From Flaveria trinervia (taxonomy: Eukaryota; Streptophyta; Magnoliopsida; Asterales; Asteraceae), in NCBI GenBank assembly GCA_025506515.1, contig CM046451.1, positions 53,210,356-53,274,355 on the forward strand: a stretch of DNA of 64,000 bases, given 5' to 3'. Below, one piece after another: positions 43,725-54,492 of the stretch; positions within the stretch are counted from its first letter, which is position 1, and the number at the start of each line of letters is the position of its first letter. Both the position numbers and the translations under genes were made by a program. Under the pieces are notes generated by a model. That model worked only from the letters and a program-made list of their open reading frames with translations, did no database searches and was not told the DNA's origin.

Positions 43725-44470
43725 GTTTTTCCTAAAACTAATTTTAATTATTTCTTAAAATATGTGTGTCCTAAGTTGTCTAGTTTATCACTTTCATAAG
43801 CTCTTGTTTTCTTTGGATGAAAACCTTTTGAAGTCTTTCCTTAGATTTCTAAAATAAAATTTTTTATCCTTATATGTTTTTACCTTCGGAAAAAACTTAT
43901 GCCTTTGAAACAAATAACTGCCTAAGTCAGTTTTCTTTGGAATAAAATTTTGAAATATCTCGCGAAGCTTAAAACCTTTCTTAGACACTTATATATTTTC
44001 AAGGACGATTTCCTTCCGAAGCAAATTAACTCTCGGAAGCTTTTTTCTTTTGAACAAAACATCCAAGTCTTAATTTTCTTCCGAAGTAAAATTTTTCAAA
44101 ACTCTTAGGAAATTCTTCCGAAGTCATTTGGGCTTTCGAAGCTTTTTCATTAAACCTTCCGAAGGCAATTTACCTTCGGAAGTTTTTTGATTTCCAAGAA
44201 AACTATTTTTTGAGCAAAAAGCAAACTACTTTTTTAGAGGTGGGACCGACCTCCAAATTTCAAAGTTTATCCTCTTTCATTAACTTTGTGTTAAATCCTT
44301 TTCACATATAAAACCAATGGTTTCCCCTCTTTCTATTATCTTCATCTTTCCTCCAGACCTAAACCCTAAATTTCTCCTTGAAAATGCATTCGTTCATACT
44401 TCCTTCATCCCTAACCTTTCACAAAATCGCCAACCTTAACTAACGAAATGAACCACATTTCTCCATGCAG
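43725..44470 (+). other. Pol-to-third-ORF spacer of element C
   Basis: Non-coding and much shorter (0.75 kb) than in A/B/F. At 43880-44185 it carries some ten CTTCCGAAG / CTTCGGAAG / CTCGGAAG words. It ends with CTAAC at 44440 and a pyrimidine-rich TTTCTCCATGCAG ending at 44470, a branch/acceptor-like pair as in the other families. A TATAA-like element is not evident. Confidence 0.72.
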
Positions 44471-47400
44471 TTATACAGGCAACACAACCAAGTTGGTCTG
44501 TTACACTCTTAGAAAGATCCACATTTCTTAGAGGTTTTCCGTTTCTTAGCTCTCTCAACTACTTCACCTCCCTTACCATTGATCCTACTCTGTATGTGGA
44601 TCATCCACTTGAATTTTGGAAGACCTGCCAAGAGGTCGTTCAAGATGGGGAGAAAGCACTGTCTGCTATAGTGCAGGGGAGAACAATCTTCATCACTCCA
44701 GCCATCATTTATAATAATCTTCAGCTGGATGATGAAGAAGATGAGGTGTTTTTCCCCAACGAAGTTGTTAACCACTCCTTTGAGCATATGGGCTATGAGG
44801 AAGATTTCTCTGTAAAGACCTTCAGGAAACAGAAGGTCTCATCCCAGTGGAAATACCTGCTACATGTGGTTATCCACATCTTTTCCAACAAGCATGGGGG
44901 TGGGACCAGATTCTTGAAGATCTATCCTTCATAGTGCATGGGATGGTTGAGGGAGTCAAGTTCAGGTACTCTCAATTTGTTTATACAAATCTGCTTGCTA
45001 ACTTGGACTCCTTCGAATACTACATGTTTCCTAGATATGTTTAACACATTCTTAACTGTGAAGTGGGCTCACAGTTAAGGGAAACAGGTAATATTCTTAA
45101 ATTGGGAGAAATGAAGCCCCGCATCTTTAAAATATTAAGAAAGCCAACTGTTGGCTTCTCTGGGGTAGAAACAACCATTGTCCCAAAAATGTTAGAGCTC
45201 ATTGCTCAAGGTGACAACCTAGCAACATCAGCTAGTGTTGAACCCACACCTTCTACATCTCAACCACCACAACAACCACAAATCACCCTCACCTACCCTA
45301 GAAAACTCAAACGAACCCCTACTTCGACTATTCAGTCTATGCAGGCCCCCATATACTCACCCATACTAGAGGAAGTGGATACTAGAACTCCCACTTCTCC
45401 TAAGTAGCAAACCACTCTGATTACTCCTATGATCAGTGTTGAGGTTCCACATGCTCAGCCTGATGAGCTCACAAGCCCAAATGCCTTAAGCCTTCACTCT
45501 GAGTCTTAACATTCAAGTGATCAACCTTTAGGGGGCATTTACCATCCCTAGCCTTCGGACATAAACCAACCCATTCCTAACCTTGACTTCTATGCTTATG
45601 AAGACTTAGGTTTCAGTGAGTACCATGACTCTCTTTTTTTTCCACTTCTCAAAGAGAGATGAGTGCTCCTGAGTCTCTTATGTCCAGCCCACACCAATCA
45701 CCCATCACTAAGAGGGATACTTGTAAACCTATTTAGTATATCCATATGGAAGAGGCTCTCACTTTTGCAAGTGATTACATCATTCAGACCTCAACCATGG
45801 CAACTCAGCCCATTGACACCTCATCTGAGGCTGTCAGTGAACACACGAAATCCAGCAGCCATGAACCTAAAGCTAGTGGTAAGAGAGAGGACTTTGGTCA
45901 AATCATCTCATCCCCCAATGATTCTTCTAATGAAGATAAGGGAAAATTGAGGCTAAAGGTGCAAAAATTGTCACAAACATGCACCTATTTAGTCTCCAAG
46001 GTCAGTCATCTTGTATCTCAGGTGACTACCTTGCAAAACAAGGTCAACGATCAGCAACTTGAGATTTCTAATCTCAGTGACCAGCTAGCTGAGAGACCTT
46101 TAAGAGGACCTCAACCAGGAACACAAGAACCTGTGAGTGTGATTGACCTAACTCATAGCTCACCTATGCAAGAGGGTGATGCTACCAAAAAGGGGGATAA
46201 AGTCATTACTGTTACAGAACCTGGGAGTTCTTCAGGGAGTATGGACATTGAGGACTCACCATCCTCACTTGCAATTGTGCATACATCGCAACATCCTCAA
46301 GTTCACATTGATGTGGACTCCATAGACTCCTACATTCAGAGTCTTTTTGAGGAAGGAATACCAAGGGCAATGTCATCTCCACCAACTTCAAATCACATTA
46401 TTGGGTGGATGTATGACGAAAACAAAAGATCCCTCATCATTCAAAGAGTTCAAGGGCAGCAAGAGGTCTTCATTTTTCAGACCTTGAACTTCTATGAAAG
46501 TCTACATCTTGTTAGCATGCCGTTTGTCAACCAAAGCCAATCAAGACAACCTGACAAGTTGGCTCAAAGAATTCAAGATGGGATCACTGTAAAGTTTAGC
46601 TTCAGAAGGAGACTAAGGCAATCAGGCAATGTCATTGGTGAACTGGATGTTAAGGCAAACTCTAAAATTAGCTTCAAAGAAAAAACCTTGACTAAAAGCC
46701 TAGTGGTAGAACCTGAGGGCTCTGTCGCACCATCAACTGTTGTAGAGATTCATTCCCTTTACAAGATACCTACGAGTGAAGGTGCATCTCAACCTCTCTC
46801 TGGCCAGAGCTTGGAAGCTACACCAAGCAGCCAGAACTTGGAAGCTACACCAAGCAATGAAGTCCAAAGCTCTCTCCCCCCTGAGTCACAAAGGTCTGTG
46901 AGTGAAAAAGGGAAAAGAAAAATAACTTCTGAGGAGATTGAGGAGGAGGAGAGAGAAAGAGGAAAAGGAGGCTAAGGGGAGAAGGTTCCTCTACTAGGTT
47001 TGCAAGTCTCATGGAATCTGCTCTCAGGGCAGGCCCCAGGCTAAAACACTCAGAATGATGAGTTGAGGGCAGTTAGGATCAACTACTTGTAGACAAGGAA
47101 CTATGATAGAGATAACATCATTTCTCTCCCCTTAGATGAGTTAAATGAACTGGCTGATAAGGAAATGTCAAAGGAAAGAAAGGATGTAGTGGATGCAAAG
47201 CTACTTCTTTTGATCAAAGAAGAAAGAAGAAAGAAGAAAGAAAATACTATACAAGCATGTGCCATCTCTCTCCCCAGTTCAAGAAAGTCCTGTGCAAGAG
47301 GATGTTGTGCCACAAGAACCTCAGGTAGACAAACAAAAAGATAGGATCAACATGATCAACTACCTGAGTGCCACATGCCTCTATTAGGCTGCTGCACTTC

Positions 47401-48257
47401 TTCCCTTACCATTTGACTATATTGAGTTTGAGTACCTTGAACAACTTGAACTTGAGATAGTCAAATAGAGAAAGATCACCACAAGGAAGTTAAAGGAATA
47501 AGCTGCAAAGTCAAGAGCCATCATCTAGAAAAGTATGAAGAAGTCTGTTCATAGGCAGAGGATGATTAGCTTCTTGAAGCTGTATGGATTCTCCGGAAGG
47601 AGACTTGGTCCTATGTCTCTGTCCACCATGGATGAGCACATCAGAGAGATCAAGTAGAAGATTCAAAGAGGTGAACTTGTTGACTTACACTCCCCACCAA
47701 GTCTGGTCCCTCAAGAAGTAGAGATTAAGGTTGAACCTTTTGAGACAACACAACTTGAATCTCCTGCTCTACAGTAGGGTTCTGTCCCCTCTCAATCTGA
47801 CCCTGTAAGAGAGGAAAACCCAACTAAGAAAGACAAAGAAGATCAATCAGGTGTTGCAAGCCAGTCTTCTTAGTTAAAAGGTCCAAAGAGGAGAAAAACG
47901 ATGGCTTCCAAACCAAAGCCAATGAAGAAAAAGAAAGAAGCATCTATTTCCAAACCTCAAGAAGTGTCAGAACATCTAGACGATGTGCAAATAGAGGATG
48001 CTCTACCAAATCCAATTCAAATAGCTCTGCTAGCATCAGGAGGACACATCTTGTCCTCAACATACATTACAAATCTGGAAAGAGGGCATGTATTCATAGA
48101 TCAGGGTATTGAAAATGTTTACACATGGCAATATATGTTTACTCCGCCTCTACATGATCTCTTTGACATGATAAGACACTTTGAGAGTCTGAGTGATCAT
48201 GATCATCTCATGAAGAAAAGGATGGTCATTATTCTGTTGAGGACTGTTAATATTTGA
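44471..48257 (+). pseudogene. Third ORF (env-like position) of element C, broken
   Basis: Main frames are 44596-44934 (PLEFWKTCQEVV, GRTIFITPAIIYNNLQL, SSQWKYLLHVVIHIFSNK), 45063-45407 (PTVGFSGVE, Thr/Pro-rich), 45746-46975 and 47901-48257. The 409-codon frame has a coiled-coil stretch (YLVSKVSHLVSQVTTLQNKV), Ser-rich linkers, and a domain with HIIGWMYDENKRSLIIQRVQ like the C-terminal domain of B and F, then a duplicated LEATPS motif. Lys/Glu-rich and basic KPKPMKKKKE segments follow. The order differs from B, which ends with the WYYDWR-type domain. Stops and shifts abound. Product unknown, and no membrane segment is seen. Confidence 0.75.
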
Positions 48258-48287
48258 AGTCTTCAAGTGTTTTGGTAGCATCAGCCT

Positions 48288-48297
48288 AAGGGGAGTT
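48288..48297 (+). other. Polypurine tract of element C
   Basis: AAGGGGAGTT directly precedes the 3' LTR start TGTAAGG, 30 bp past the third-ORF stop. Confidence 0.85.
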
Positions 48298-48743
48298 TGT
48301 AAGGATTAAATGTAAAGGCTGTGCAACCCAAACACCTAAAGTCTCTCATGTATGCATGCACAAGTGTACTTCAGTAGAATGCTTTGGATGTTTCACACCA
48401 ACATTAGAAAATACACTAAGTGTGAAATCTTCTGAACCTAAGACCAATATCTTCGTAAGCCAAAGATGAAGTCTTCCTAAGCTTTAAAGAAAAAGTCTTC
48501 TGAAGCTAACACTTAAAGGCAGATTTCTTCTGAAGAGTTTTGAACACATGATTTATCTGATGTACTTTTCATAAAACTGGACCCCTTTCTGTTGCAACTC
48601 TGTAAAGTCACCAAATTTCATAAGTTGGTGAAAAGGTCCATGCTTTTGGTAACTATACATTGAGGTCTTGAGTGTGTACTTTCTAGTTTATGTACTTTAT
48701 CCTTTTTGTAATATATTAGGATGTGAGCTATGGCATGTCATAG
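48298..48743 (+). repeat. 3' LTR of element C, left part
   Basis: Aligns with 23269-23700. Of the CTTCCGAAG words, all are decayed to forms such as CTTCTGAAG and CTTCGTAAG, consistent with loss of methylated CG. The LTR is interrupted at the TSD CATAG by a solo LTR. Confidence 0.88.
48739..48743. other. Target-site duplication of solo LTR (left copy)
   Basis: CATAG, repeated at 49559-49563. The uninterrupted 5' LTR of C has a single CATAG here (GTCATAGTCACTAG). Confidence 0.92.
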
Positions 48744-49558
48744 TGTTAGGATCAGTGATCTAAGTTTGATTAATTAGAGTGGATTACAGCGGAAATCAAA
48801 CAATGAATTAGACAATTCGCAAGAACACAATTGATATTCGATGCAAAAGTAAACCGTTACAGAGAGAGAATTCTGCAAAAGGAATATTTCATTCAATGCT
48901 TTCGTGGTGGCTAAAATGTCACACTTTACAATTAGGTCAACATTCCTTATATAGGATATGTGACGTCTGCTGATGTCACTTGATAGTGGCTTCTAACAGA
49001 ATTATTCAAACTACTGAAACTATGCAAACTACTGAGAATGTTCTCAACTACTGATTACATCTCAGAGAATGCTTAAGTACAAAAACATAAAACTACTGAA
49101 ACTAAACTACTGAAACTATAACTACTGAAAAGTAAATTACAAGTACTGAAAGGAAACCATCACAACTACTGAAGTTGATAACTTCAGTGTTGTGACAACT
49201 ACTGAAGTTGATAACTTCAGTTGTTGTGACAACTACTGAAGTTGATAACTTCAGTTGTTGTGACAACTACTGATCACTTTGGTCTTCAGTCTTTGTCTTC
49301 AGACTTTTACTTTCAAGCTTTGTCTTAAGCTGATAGCTTCAGACTTTGTCTTCAGCTGATAGGTTCAGACTTTGTCTTCAGTTCTTTACTTTCAGACTTT
49401 GTCTTCAGTAGTAGTCTTCAGTTCTTGTCTTCAGACTTTGTCTTCAGACCTTGTAATCAGCTGATGTCTTCAGCTGTTGTGATCTTCTTCAGATGTTGTA
49501 ATGTCTGTGGGACTTAGAGGTTTTTCTGATCAGGCTCATTGGTTCTTTTGGTCCAACA
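48744..49558 (-). mobile_element. Solo LTR inserted in the 3' LTR of element C
   Basis: 815 bp with ends TGTTAGGATC...GTCCAACA and a perfect CATAG duplication. There is no internal region, primer site or polypurine tract, so it is a solo LTR left by LTR-LTR recombination. Read on the minus strand it ends GATCCTAACA like the LTR of A/B, which suggests that orientation and a SIRE-like source family not otherwise present here. It contains three tandem hairpin units and many CTTCAG words. Confidence 0.88.
49162..49275. repeat. Tandem 33-34-bp hairpin units in the solo LTR
   Basis: Three full units and a partial one begin at 49162, 49195, 49229 and 49263. Each is an inverted repeat: ACAACTACTGAAGTT, GAT, then AACTTCAGTTGTTGT (first unit one base shorter). 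Flanking DNA carries further CTACTGAA and GTCTTCAG words. Confidence 0.9.
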
Positions 49559-49563
49559 CATAG
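49559..49563. other. Target-site duplication of solo LTR (right copy)
   Basis: CATAG, identical to 48739-48743. The LTR of C resumes directly with TCACTAG. Confidence 0.92.
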
Positions 49564-49921
49564 TCACTAGTTAAAAGGCAATCTACCTTTTGATTCTACA
49601 TTTGATTTTGTTTGTTGTCAATTGTATCCAACTGGCCTTCAAAGTATGGCCGGCTGTAGGATATAGTATATGTATCTCAAGTACTTGTGACTTTCTGATA
49701 TGCTTTGTAACATTGTAATAGGACTTGAGAAAGCAATACACTGCAATCTTCAAAACCACCTCCTTGTGTGTTTTGCTATCGTGTTCTGTCACATATTTAC
49801 TTGTGTTATTAGTATCAATACAAAAGGTTAACCAGTTCCCTATTTGATCTCTTAAGTGTTCTTAGCAACTCTCCTCACTATGTTGTTGTGTTGTAATTTT
49901 ATACCCTTCACCGGTCTTGCA
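49564..49921 (+). repeat. 3' LTR of element C, right part
   Basis: Aligns with 23705-24064 and ends GGTCTTGCA, matching the CAGTCCTGCA end of the 5' copy. Confidence 0.9.
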
Positions 49922-49926
49922 GAAAG
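49922..49926. other. Target-site duplication of element C (right copy)
   Basis: GAAAG, as at 23264-23268. The sequence continues into GAAAGAATGAATG of D's LTR. Confidence 0.65.
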
Positions 49927-50446
49927 AAAGAATGAATGAATGAAAAATGGTTAATGAATAAAATGTACAATATGAAAGTTAACGAACGAAATAATGATGT
50001 ACATTGAATGAAAGTTAATGAACGGTAACGGAAGACAATAATGCTATTATCTATGTGTCGTATGATGCCTGATCACGTATGAAAGTAAAAAAATTGTTTT
50101 AAACAAAAGTAAAGTTTGTTATATTTTAAAAAACTAGAACTCATTCAACAACATTGACTTTTATGTGTTTCCAATTAGTAGGTAACTGATTGCTGAAGAT
50201 GGCATGGGCGGCTACTTGGCTTATTTTGGATAGCATCCATTTTGTAAAACGATAATGTTTTTGTGATGTAATGCAATGAGTTATTTTGCAATCTGTTAAC
50301 AATGTATTACTTTCAAAAAGCAATTATATGATATGAAATTGTTTTAATTAATTCTTCCGCCATGTTTTAGTAATGTTAAAGCTATATTATAGGTTTTTTG
50401 TGCGTTGATTGGCCAGCTGTGAGGGTCCCGGAAATGGGGTCTTACA
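49927..50446 (+). repeat. 3' LTR of Gypsy element D, right part
   Basis: This is the remainder of the LTR interrupted at 23269. It ends GAGGGTCCCGGAAATGGGGT CTTACA, the typical terminus matching the TGTAACACCC start. No gene is seen. Confidence 0.82.
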
Positions 50447-51063
50447 CATAGCCAACAAGACTAATATCATGTTTGCTACATGTATTTGTGCAATATATGA
50501 ACCCAACCTTAAGATTTCACACCTAGTTGTTATCAAGAGAATTCTAACATTTCTCAAAAGTGCTCGCAAACTAGGCCTTTGATATCCAAAGAATTCTTAT
50601 TTCAATCTTTATGCCTATATAGATAGTGACTATGGTGGCTACAACATGACTGCAAAGTCTAAATCAAGGGGATGTTGTGGAAGGATAGTCTCTTGGCAAT
50701 GCAAGAAGCAATCTTGTGCATCTGCATCAACTTTTGAAGCTAAATACATTGTTGCTGCAAGTTTCTGTGATCAAGTGCTTTGGATTCAGAATTAGATGTT
50801 GGAGTATGGATTCAAATTCAAAGAGACTCCCATCCATATAGACAACAACAATGCTATTTCTATTATGTATAATCTTGTCATCACTCAAAGACAAAACTCA
50901 TCAACATCATGTATCATTTGATTATATGTAATTTTAAAAAAGGATTGTAAAACTACTTAAAGTTAAAACAAGTGAACAATATGCTGATTTGTTCACAAAA
51001 GCTTTTGATGAGCAGAGATATAAGTATCTTGTATCAAATATTTGGATGATTAACTTTGAGTAG
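50447..51063 (+). pseudogene. RNase H of E2
   Basis: IMFATCICAIYEPN, KRILTFLKSARKLGL, YAYIDSDYGGYNMTAKSKSRGC, SWQCKKQSCASASTFEAKYIVAAS, HIDNNNAISI and FTKAFDEQRYKYL with stop at 51061-51063. Internal stops occur in LGL-YPK and WIQN-MLEYG, the latter shared with E1, and the NPVQH segment is garbled as in E1. It is better preserved than E1. Confidence 0.85.
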
Positions 51064-51858
51064 ATTTTCTTAAATTAAACTAAAGATTATTTCTTTAAAT
51101 ATGTGTGTCTTGAGTTGTCTATATCATCACCTATAAAGCCCAATTTACTTTGGAAGAAAACTTTTTAAATGATATTCCTTAGAGCTTTGAAAAGTTTTGA
51201 AGATATATTTTGTCTCGAAATACATTAGGGTGTCTTTGGAAGAACATTATGCCTTCAAATCAAATAACTACTTTTAAGTCATTTACCTTTAGGACAAATT
51301 TTAATGTCTTTCAAATCTTAAATATGCTTCTAAGTACTTATATGTGTCTTTGAATGACAATTTTCTTCCAAAAGCAATTAAGCCTCAAAAAATTTGCTAT
51401 CTTATGAATAAGACTTACTAGATTTAATCTCTTCCAAAACCAAATATACCTCTAAAGTAAAAATACTCTAAGTATTTTTCTTCCGAAGCAAATTTTCATC
51501 AAGCTAAGGTATATTTTCCGAAGTGAGATTATCATCGGAATTTTTTCCCAAAGTATTCGAAAACAAATTAACTTCAGAAGATTTCCGACTTCCAAGAAAA
51601 GTACCTTGTTGGGTTCTTTTTTAGGGGTGGGACTAACATCCGAATTTCAAAATTTATCCTTTGCATTAAATTTGATTTAAATTCAGTTCATATATGTATA
51701 CCTTAAAGGTTTCCTCCACTTTCACTCTCTTCTTCATCTACAAATGTTAATAACCTAAATTCCCCACAAACTACTTTTGTTTTTACCTTCCTACACTTCT
51801 AAGCTACTCTCAAAGGGCCAATCCTAATTCACGAAACCAACCTGATTTTTTCATGTAG
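51064..51858 (+). other. Spacer of E2 with TTCCGAAG words and acceptor-like end
   Basis: Non-coding, homologous to 19989-20781. Words such as CTTCCGAAG and TTCCGAAGTGAG appear at 51478-51550. The last bases CCTGATTTTTTCATGTAG end at 51858 at the third-ORF border, as in E1 and C. Confidence 0.72.
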
Positions 51859-52455
51859 TTACACAAGCAACATAATCAAGTTGCTATGTTAATATCTAAG
51901 AAAGATCCAGGTTTCTAAGATGTCTACTATTTCTTAGCTCAATCCAACTACCTCACTACTCTCATAATCGACCCTCCATTATATGAAGATCAGCTGTATG
52001 AGTTTTGGAAGACTTGCCAAGAGGTCATCTTGGACGGTAAGAAGTTATTGTCTGCCATAGTGTAGGGGAGGACAATTTTTATCACTCCAGCCAGCATCAA
52101 CACTCATCTAAGGATGGATAATGGAGAAGGGGAATTGTCCTTCCTAAAATCTGTTGTGAACAACTCATTTAGGCAAATGGGCTATGAGGGGGATTACTTT
52201 GTATGAACCTTTAGTAAAGGAAAGAGCTCCTCTCAATGGAATTACCTCCTCCATGTGGTCATCCACTCTTTATCCAATAGGCATGAAAGTTGGGATAAGA
52301 TTCCTCAATACCCTTCCTCTATAGTCCATGGAATAGTTCAAGGGGTCAAGTTCAAGTACTCTTAATTTGTTTATACAAATATACCTGCAAACTTGAATTA
52401 CCAAGAGTATTATATGTTCCCTAGATATGTTCAACACATTCTAAACTTTGACAAA
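51859..52455 (+). pseudogene. Third ORF of E2, N-terminal part
   Basis: Homologous to C 44471-45060: YFLAQSNYLTTLIIDPPLYE, YEFWKTCQEVILDGKKLLSAI, GRTIFITPASINTHL, VNNSFRQMGYEGDYF, SSQWNYLLHVVIHSLSNRHE, FVYTNIPANLNYQEYYMFPR. Three stops interrupt it (near 52062, 52204 and 52363). It is cut at 52455 by element G, and its remainder should lie beyond the right edge of the window. Confidence 0.8.
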
Positions 52456-53368
52456 TGTTGGGCTTGTTGGACCATTATGAAAGTTGTTTAACCATTTAAA
52501 CAAGAAAAACGCAGCGGAAACAAACCTTAATATTATGTTTTGTAAACTGAAAATTAAAGCATATTACTTAGCAACAACAAACCCAAGAACATAGGATCAA
52601 ATATATGTGAATCAACTAGCTATCAAGAAGAGATAACAACCAAAAGCAACACCCATCACACTACCTTTGTTGAGTTGCTGAAAAATGTGAAAATGATGAA
52701 GAGAATGAGGTTCTTGAACGACCAAAACACCAAGGAGAGGTGTCCTCAAGCTTCCATACCCACAAGCATCAAGCAAAGACCCTTTTTGCTAGGATTTCTA
52801 CACCAAACGAACCATGAAGTTGCTGAAAATCTCTTTTTCAGCCGTGATTGTCTCTAGAGTTGAGAGAGTTTTTGTTCTTCTTTAGGTCTTTTGCATGTGA
52901 GACAGAGAAGAAGATGGAGTGTGTGACTAGTAAAGTGTGCTTGTTCCAAGAAAGAAAAGGCACAAACCTCATCTAAAAGGGAGGCCGAAATATGGTATTC
53001 AAATGGGGTTTCCCCCCAAAATTATTTTCATCCATTTTATGTAACTAGTCACTAAATAAGTTTCATAATTAACCTTTTAATTACATAACTCAAACACTCT
53101 ATTAGTATTTGATGTTATTTAACCAACTTAAATAACATTACAAATAATACTTATGAACAAAATATTCTTATAAGTTGTTCCTCTCATATGTAATTTATTT
53201 AGAAAACCCACTTTTCTAAGTTGGTGTAATTATTTAATTGCATGATCATATCATGAATTAAATATCAATTCATATTTGCTAAGCTTGTTATTGGGTATGA
53301 CCCGACTTGGATCATAACGTACTAACCACATCCATGTTCTTTGTGTCTTGGGCATAAAGAATCCAACA
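52456..53368 (-). repeat. 3' LTR of element G
   Basis: 913 bp, TGTTGGGCTTGTTGG...AATCCAACA on the plus strand. It matches 58351-59044 over the first 690 bp and, in inverse, the 5' LTR of H. The start at TGTTGGG rather than the internal TGTTGGACC was chosen from the spacing to the primer site in G and H. Confidence 0.85.
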
Positions 53369-53381
53369 ATCTCCCACTTAC
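53369..53381 (-). other. Polypurine-type tract of element G
   Basis: The minus strand reads GTAAGTGGGAGAT next to the LTR start TGTTGGATTC, the expected place for the plus-strand primer. Confidence 0.7.
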
Positions 53382-53751
53382 ACAAGATTAATAGAAGATT
53401 GATGCAAGCAGTAAATACCGCCTAACAACGGTTCACTACCCTTAATACGCATGACTAAAAGCCATTTAATAACTTCATCCCCTTCAATTTTCCAACTTGA
53501 AATGATTTAGGTGAATCAATCATTTATCCTTTTGCTATAGATGTCATGTTAAATCCAAGGACACAGAATGATCATTCCTTGTTGATTTAACTTGATCAGG
53601 CCTTAGACATCTTGCTCTCAACGAATAAGAGGAACAAATTCCATCTTGATTACATACGTTTCTCACAATCACCTCGTGTCACACCTGAACCTAGCCTTAT
53701 GTACTATCCATTATTTCAGAGCAGTGAAGAACTAGCTCAAGGTATAACACT
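53382..53751 (-). other. 3' untranslated region of G with deletion scar
   Basis: About 370 bp between RT and polypurine tract with no RNase H motifs. The RT frame breaks off near 53752 after a segment resembling the start of the post-YVDD domain, so roughly 0.7 kb of RNase H has been lost. Nothing else is seen. Confidence 0.6.
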
Positions 53752-54492
53752 TTATTCCCAAAATATAGGCGGCTTCACCGAGATCTTTATGGAACAACAA
53801 CTTCCAAGCCAAGTTTTAACACCTTCCATAGTTGGAATATCATTTCCAAAAAGTATTATGTCATCAACATACAATACTAAGAATGTAATTGTGCTCCCAC
53901 TAGCCTTCTTATATACACCAGCCTCATCAGTGTTATTGATGAAACCAAATTTCTTGATCTCTTCATCAAAATGTTGATTCCAACTTCTCGATGCTTGTTT
54001 TAATCCATAGATTGATCTCTTTAACTTGCATACTTTATTAGGATGTTGTGGATCGACAAAACCATGAGGCTGAACCATATGGACAGTCTCTTCGAGATGT
54101 CCATTAAGAAAAGCGGTTTTGACATCCATTTTCCAAATATCATAGTCATAATATGCAGCTATGGTAAATAATATCCTAATTGACTTTAGCATTGCCATAG
54201 GCGAGAAGGTTTCATCGTAATCAACCCCTTGATTTTGAGTGAAACCTTTTGCTACAAGTCTTGCTTTATAAGTATCCAAGTTTCCATGCATATCCATTTT
54301 CTTCTTGAAAACCCACTTGCATCCAACCGGTTTGGAGTTAAGTGGAGGGTCAACCAATTCCCAAACTTGGTTGTTATACATGGATTGCATCTCTACGTTC
54401 ATGGCTTCCAGCCATTTGTCACAATCCGGATTGGACATTGCATCATGGTATGTAGTTAGCTCATCGGAGTCAATCACATAGCATCCATTCAT
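53752..54492 (-). pseudogene. Reverse transcriptase of element G
   Basis: A single minus-strand frame of 246 codons holds the RT core: KWLEAMNVEMQSMYNNQVWEL, KPVGCKWVFKKKMDMHGN, YKARLVAKGFTQNQGVDY, FSPMAMLKSIRILF, KMDVKTAFLNGHLEE, SIYGLKQASRSWNQHF, FVLYVDD-type catalytic motif (codons 53860-53871), IILFGND. The frame ends shortly after, where the connection and RNase H domains should follow. Usual Copia Pol has about 400 more residues here. It probably cannot complete reverse transcription. Confidence 0.88.

Larger units (their letters stand above)
23269..49921 (+). mobile_element. Element C: SIRE-like Copia retrotransposon carrying nested element B and a solo LTR
   Basis: LTRs at 23269-24064 and 48298-49921 (the latter holding an 815-bp insert) bracket gag, protease, integrase, RT, RNase H, a spacer and a third ORF, all plus strand. 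Without its inserts the element is about 12.3 kb. Element B split its RNase H codons at 30023/43540. Protease and integrase catalytic residues are mutated and there are many stops, so it is dead. It belongs to the same broad lineage as E1/E2. Confidence 0.93.
20869..50446 (+). mobile_element. Element D: Ty3/Gypsy (Tekay/Del-like) 3' half, split by element C
   Basis: The visible parts are the integrase C-terminal region (20869-21652), a polypurine tract, and a 3' LTR in two pieces (21691-23268 and 49927-50446, together about 2.1 kb). The LTR begins TGTAACACCCGG and ends GGGGTCTTACA, the classic pattern of this group. The 5' LTR, gag, protease, RT and most of integrase are missing. D's right flank is E2, starting CATAG, so D had inserted in the RT/RNase H region of E. 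Confidence 0.85.
50447..52455 (+). mobile_element. Fragment E2: Copia RNase H, spacer and third-ORF start
   Basis: Begins CATAG directly after D's LTR, at the point corresponding to SRPDIMFATC in Pol, and continues without break into the spacer and third ORF until G at 52456. It is the right flank of the Copia element that D entered. Near duplicate of E1. Confidence 0.82.

Noticed and set aside
49162..49275. CRISPR-like regularly spaced repeats
   Set aside because: The 33-34-bp units are directly adjacent hairpins without unique spacers, inside an LTR of a plant element.
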